The notes under the pieces are model-generated. The model did not search any database, was not told where the DNA came from, and worked only from the letters and a program-made list of their open reading frames with translations. Below are positions 32,948 to 35,758 of a stretch of 35,758 nucleotides of DNA, one piece after another. The DNA comes from an uncultured Solobacterium sp. Lineage in GTDB: Bacteria; Bacillota_I; Bacilli_A; Erysipelotrichales; Erysipelotrichaceae. Location: positions 1 to 35,758 of the forward strand of contig CALISH010000126.1 of assembly GCA_938041275.1 (NCBI GenBank). The letters are read 5' to 3'. The translations under genes were made by a program, and so were the position numbers. How positions within the stretch are numbered: the stretch's first letter is position 1; each line of letters begins with the position of its first letter.

Positions 32948-34681
32948 ATGTTATTACTAGATAAAACACTGTTAAAGATGACGAAAGGTCTTTGGGGCTG
33001 GATTCTTTCACTTGTTGGTATACGTGTTTGCTCACTTGTGATGATAACTAGCTTTGCGACACGTATTTCATATTTCTTGGGAAATATGATGAATCCAACA
33101 TTTACGCATGATGAAATAAAAAATGTGGTAATTCAGATTCTTATCGTATCTGTACTGATATTTGTATTTCAATTCATACAGGGAGAATTAGAGTGTCGCG
33201 CTCAAGCAGCAGCCCGTTCATCGATCCGTCAGAAGTTATTTACAAAAACAATGTCGTTAGATGCAGGATACATCGAAAAGATAGGCCCTAATTCCGCAAT
33301 TACTTCAGCAGTTGATGGCGTAGAACAAATGCAAGTTTATTACAGCGTCTATTTACCAAGTTTGATATTCAGTGTGATTGCGCCAATCTACTTGTTTACG
33401 AAAATCTATCCTAGTTCTTTCTTGATTGCATGCATACTGTTAGTAGTATCCTTTGTCTTACTTCCATTACATAATGTATTCCGTTATCGTATTGAAAAGT
33501 TGAGAAAGTCATATTGGGTTTCGCTAGAAGATATGACAGGTTATTACCTAGATAGTATTCGGGGGCTTTCCACATTGAAGTTGTTTGACCAATCGGATAA
33601 ACATGCGGAAGTATTAGGAGAAAAAGCAGATTACCTCAATCACCAAATCAATGAATTTATGAAAGTAAACTTCACATCATTTTTAGTGACGGAAGGAATC
33701 ATCTATATCACATTATTTATCTGTGTACTAATTGCAGTTAGTGGCTTATCAAATCAAACAATGGAACTGAGCAATGTGTTAATGATTTTGTTGTTGGGAT
33801 ATAGCTATTTTGGCTCAATTCGCCAACTAATGTCCGCAACGCATGATGCTCTTACAGCTGTTTCTGCCGCAAGTCGTGCAGAAGAAATTCTTGCGGTAAA
33901 GACAACAGAAATCAATCAAGAAAAACAACCGATATCATACCAAGATGGCATTGTACTAAAAGATGTATCTTTCTCTTATGAAGGTAGAAAAGAAGTATTA
34001 CATCATGTAAATATCACGATTGAAAAATCAAAGACAACTGCACTCGTTGGATTATCAGGTTGTGGAAAGAGCACGGTTGCGTCAATGTTAATGAAGTTTA
34101 TCTATCCTGCAAGTGGTGCTATATATCTAAATGGAATAGATTATGCATGCATGAATCGTGAAGAGATTGGTAAGCAAATTGTAATGGTACCGCAAACGGT
34201 AAATTTATTTAGCGATACGATTCGAAATAACCTCTTGCTGGCAAATCCATCCGCAACAGATGAAGAGCTTTGGAAAGTTTTAGAGGAAGTAAGTCTTGAT
34301 AAGCATATTCGAAGAATGAAAGATGGCTTAGATACGATGGTGAGTGAATCTGGTTCTAATCTATCAGGTGGACAAAAGCAGATGATGGGTATCGCTAGAG
34401 CACTATTAACAGATGCGGAATATATCATATTTGATGAAGCTACTTCCGCAGTTGATCCAAAAAGTGAAACGATTATTTGGCAGTGCATTGAAAAGTTATC
34501 CAAGAAACGTACACTTATTATTATTTCACATCGTTTGTCTGCGATTCGCAACGCCGATCAAATTATCGTTCTTCAAGCTGGTATTGTGGAAGAAGTGGGC
34601 AATCATGAACAACTCATGAAGAATCACGGGCTGTATCGTACACTTGTGGAAGAACAGAATGAACTGGAGGTACAAGGATGA
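32948..34681 (+). CDS. cydD: CydD-like ABC exporter subunit
   Basis: The 577-residue half-transporter has an N-terminal six-helix exporter domain (to about residue 320) and a C-terminal ATPase: Walker A GLSGCGKST near residue 366, a Q-loop (VPQTVNLFSD), signature LSGGQKQ, and Walker B YIIFDEATSAVD with a following His in ISHRLSA. The overall layout and the partner gene that overlaps it (ATGA) fit CydDC, which exports cysteine or glutathione and is needed for cytochrome bd assembly. No bd oxidase is in the window, so another small-molecule exporter of the same type is possible. A strong AAGGAGG site precedes the ATG. Confidence 0.75.
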   Translation: MLLLDKTLLKMTKGLWGWILSLVGIRVCSLVMITSFATRISYFLGNMMNPTFTHDEIKNVVIQILIVSVLIFVFQFIQGELECRAQAAARSSIRQKLFTKTMSLDAGYIEKIGPNSAITSAVDGVEQMQVYYSVYLPSLIFSVIAPIYLFTKIYPSSFLIACILLVVSFVLLPLHNVFRYRIEKLRKSYWVSLEDMTGYYLDSIRGLSTLKLFDQSDKHAEVLGEKADYLNHQINEFMKVNFTSFLVTEGIIYITLFICVLIAVSGLSNQTMELSNVLMILLLGYSYFGSIRQLMSATHDALTAVSAASRAEEILAVKTTEINQEKQPISYQDGIVLKDVSFSYEGRKEVLHHVNITIEKSKTTALVGLSGCGKSTVASMLMKFIYPASGAIYLNGIDYACMNREEIGKQIVMVPQTVNLFSDTIRNNLLLANPSATDEELWKVLEEVSLDKHIRRMKDGLDTMVSESGSNLSGGQKQMMGIARALLTDAEYIIFDEATSAVDPKSETIIWQCIEKLSKKRTLIIISHRLSAIRNADQIIVLQAGIVEEVGNHEQLMKNHGLYRTLVEEQNELEVQG

Positions 34682-35758
34682 AAAAATATGCATATTCAAT
34701 TCCAGTTCTCGTATCGAGATTGGTAAAGAAAGCAACGCCAATCGCAAAATATCTAACAATATCGACATTAGCTAGTATCGTTGGTAATCTTTCGCATATG
34801 GGCGTAATGGGATTTGGCGCACTTTGGATTATGAAAGTTGCAGGTATTTTAACAACCGGCAGTGCATGGTTCTATGCATGCATGATGTTATTGTGCGGTC
34901 TTTTAATCGCATTATGTCGATATTTAGAAGGTGTGTTTTCGCATCTAGGTGCGTATGGTATCCTTGCTAAGATGCGTGTTGATTTATTTACGTCTATCAA
35001 TCGATTGGCACCTGCATATTTGATTGACCAAAAAATAGGTGATGTGATTAACATTGCGGTAGGTGATATTGAAACGTTAGAATACTTCTTTGCGCATACG
35101 ATTGGTCCAATGTTTACAGTAATTTTATTACCAGTAACGACTGTTGTTATTGCATTACAATTTAACCCTTTATATGCGTATGTATTGATTCCTGTATACT
35201 TAATTATCAGTATTATCATTCCTCTTGTTGGACTCTATCTTGGAAGAGGAATTGGGAAAGAATATCGCAAAGATTTAGGAAAGTTAAAGGCTGTCATTCT
35301 TGAAAATATATACGCAATCAAGGATATACAAATCTATCATGCAAGTGATGATAAGATTGCACAGGTCATGCAGTATAATGACCAAGTTAATAAAGACATG
35401 CATGCAATGACGATGCATAAACAAGCATTATCTTCTGCACCAAACTTCTTTGTCTATCTTGGTAGAGTGATGATATTGGTTGTGGCTGCGTATTTGCTTT
35501 CTAATGGAATAGGTGATCCGGTTGGCACGATTGTCATTTCATTTATCGCAACTGCATCTTTCTCTTCGACGTTCTCACTGACGTTTGTGGTAATTCACTT
35601 ACTTGAGGCATTTGCGGCGGCTGAACGAATCTTCTTGATAGAAGATGCCGATCCACTTACTACAGATCCTAAGGAATCTGTTCGGATTGACCATGTTGAA
35701 TGCATTGATTTTGAAGATGTTTCATTTACATATCCGAAAACAAATCGTGAGATTTTAA
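34678..35758 (+). CDS. cydC: CydC-like ABC exporter subunit, cut by the window end
   Basis: The frame opens at the ATG overlapping the cydD-like stop (ATGA), with GGAGG upstream, and continues without a stop to the last base, giving about 360 residues. It shows an exporter membrane domain (helices at about 25-50, 60-82, 135-190, 250-300) and ends as the ATPase domain begins (VECIDFEDVSFTYP). The nucleotide-binding motifs lie beyond the window. It should form a heterodimer with the preceding subunit. The pairing of two unequal, overlapping half-transporters is the main support for CydDC. Confidence 0.8.
   Translation, partial: MKKYAYSIPVLVSRLVKKATPIAKYLTISTLASIVGNLSHMGVMGFGALWIMKVAGILTTGSAWFYACMMLLCGLLIALCRYLEGVFSHLGAYGILAKMRVDLFTSINRLAPAYLIDQKIGDVINIAVGDIETLEYFFAHTIGPMFTVILLPVTTVVIALQFNPLYAYVLIPVYLIISIIIPLVGLYLGRGIGKEYRKDLGKLKAVILENIYAIKDIQIYHASDDKIAQVMQYNDQVNKDMHAMTMHKQALSSAPNFFVYLGRVMILVVAAYLLSNGIGDPVGTIVISFIATASFSSTFSLTFVVIHLLEAFAAAERIFLIEDADPLTTDPKESVRIDHVECIDFEDVSFTYPKTNREIL

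Noticed and set aside
34141..34551. 136-codon minus-strand frame inside the exporter ATPase domain
   Set aside because: It lies opposite Walker and signature motifs that are clearly coding on the plus strand.
1..35758. CRISPR arrays, insertion sequences, integrases or phage genes
   Set aside because: I looked for regularly spaced repeats, transposase or recombinase motifs and terminal inverted repeats and saw none.

Overview
The window reads as a piece of chromosome from a low-GC, Gram-positive-type Bacillota, most likely an Erysipelotrichia-like gut or oral bacterium. Support: AT-rich sequence, strong GGAGG ribosome binding sites, a split two-subunit transketolase, a secA-prfB-pseudouridine synthase order, a ComFA/ComFC pair, PepV, IspD, and a CydDC-like exporter. 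UGA is a stop codon here (prfB is present and several genes end in TGA). The taxonomic call is inference from gene content, not from a database match.

Layout. 1-709: two small DMT/SMR-type membrane proteins. 787-2327 (minus): an HD-domain phosphohydrolase and a P1-family self-processing aminopeptidase. 2506-4247: transketolase N and C subunits. 4298-5063: no intact gene; it holds a structured RNA leader with an intrinsic terminator and a decayed lipoprotein-type gene. 5108-5369 (minus): tRNA-Ile and tRNA-Ala with a near-consensus promoter and their own terminator. 5531-9929: membrane export-type protein, HAD hydrolase, IspD, acyltransferase-3 protein and a Trp/Tyr-rich membrane protein. 10004-11780: a wrecked surface-protein gene. 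11821-18003: comFA, comFC, secA, prfB (+1 frameshift) and a pseudouridine synthase, with nudC convergent. 18814-22279: an orphan RelB/DinJ-type antitoxin, a full-length P1B-ATPase-like protein with its catalytic motifs lost, and a small membrane protein. 22494-28070: aminopeptidase P, exonuclease III, PepV dipeptidase, a HAD phosphatase and a HEPN-like/CBS protein. 28094-29077 (minus): LD-carboxypeptidase-like S66 peptidase. 29378-35758: a lipoprotein flavin reductase, a CLC-F-like anion transporter, a glutaredoxin-like protein and a CydDC-like exporter cut by the window end.

How the genes fit together. Most of the window is housekeeping: protein secretion and translation release (secA, prfB), DNA uptake and repair (comFA, comFC, exonuclease III), peptide use (aminopeptidase P, PepV, P1 peptidase, S66 peptidase), isoprenoid and pentose metabolism (IspD, transketolase). 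The right end has a redox and ion theme: an exported FMN/FAD enzyme, a CLC-F-like transporter, a thiol-disulfide protein and a putative thiol exporter.

The points I consider most worth a second look are the P-type ATPase pseudoenzyme (19822-21954), the orphan structured RNA (about 4397-4607), two genes that appear to be transcribed as leaderless mRNAs from matching extended -10 promoters (26530 and 29378), and the prfB frameshift site without the usual internal Shine-Dalgarno stimulator.
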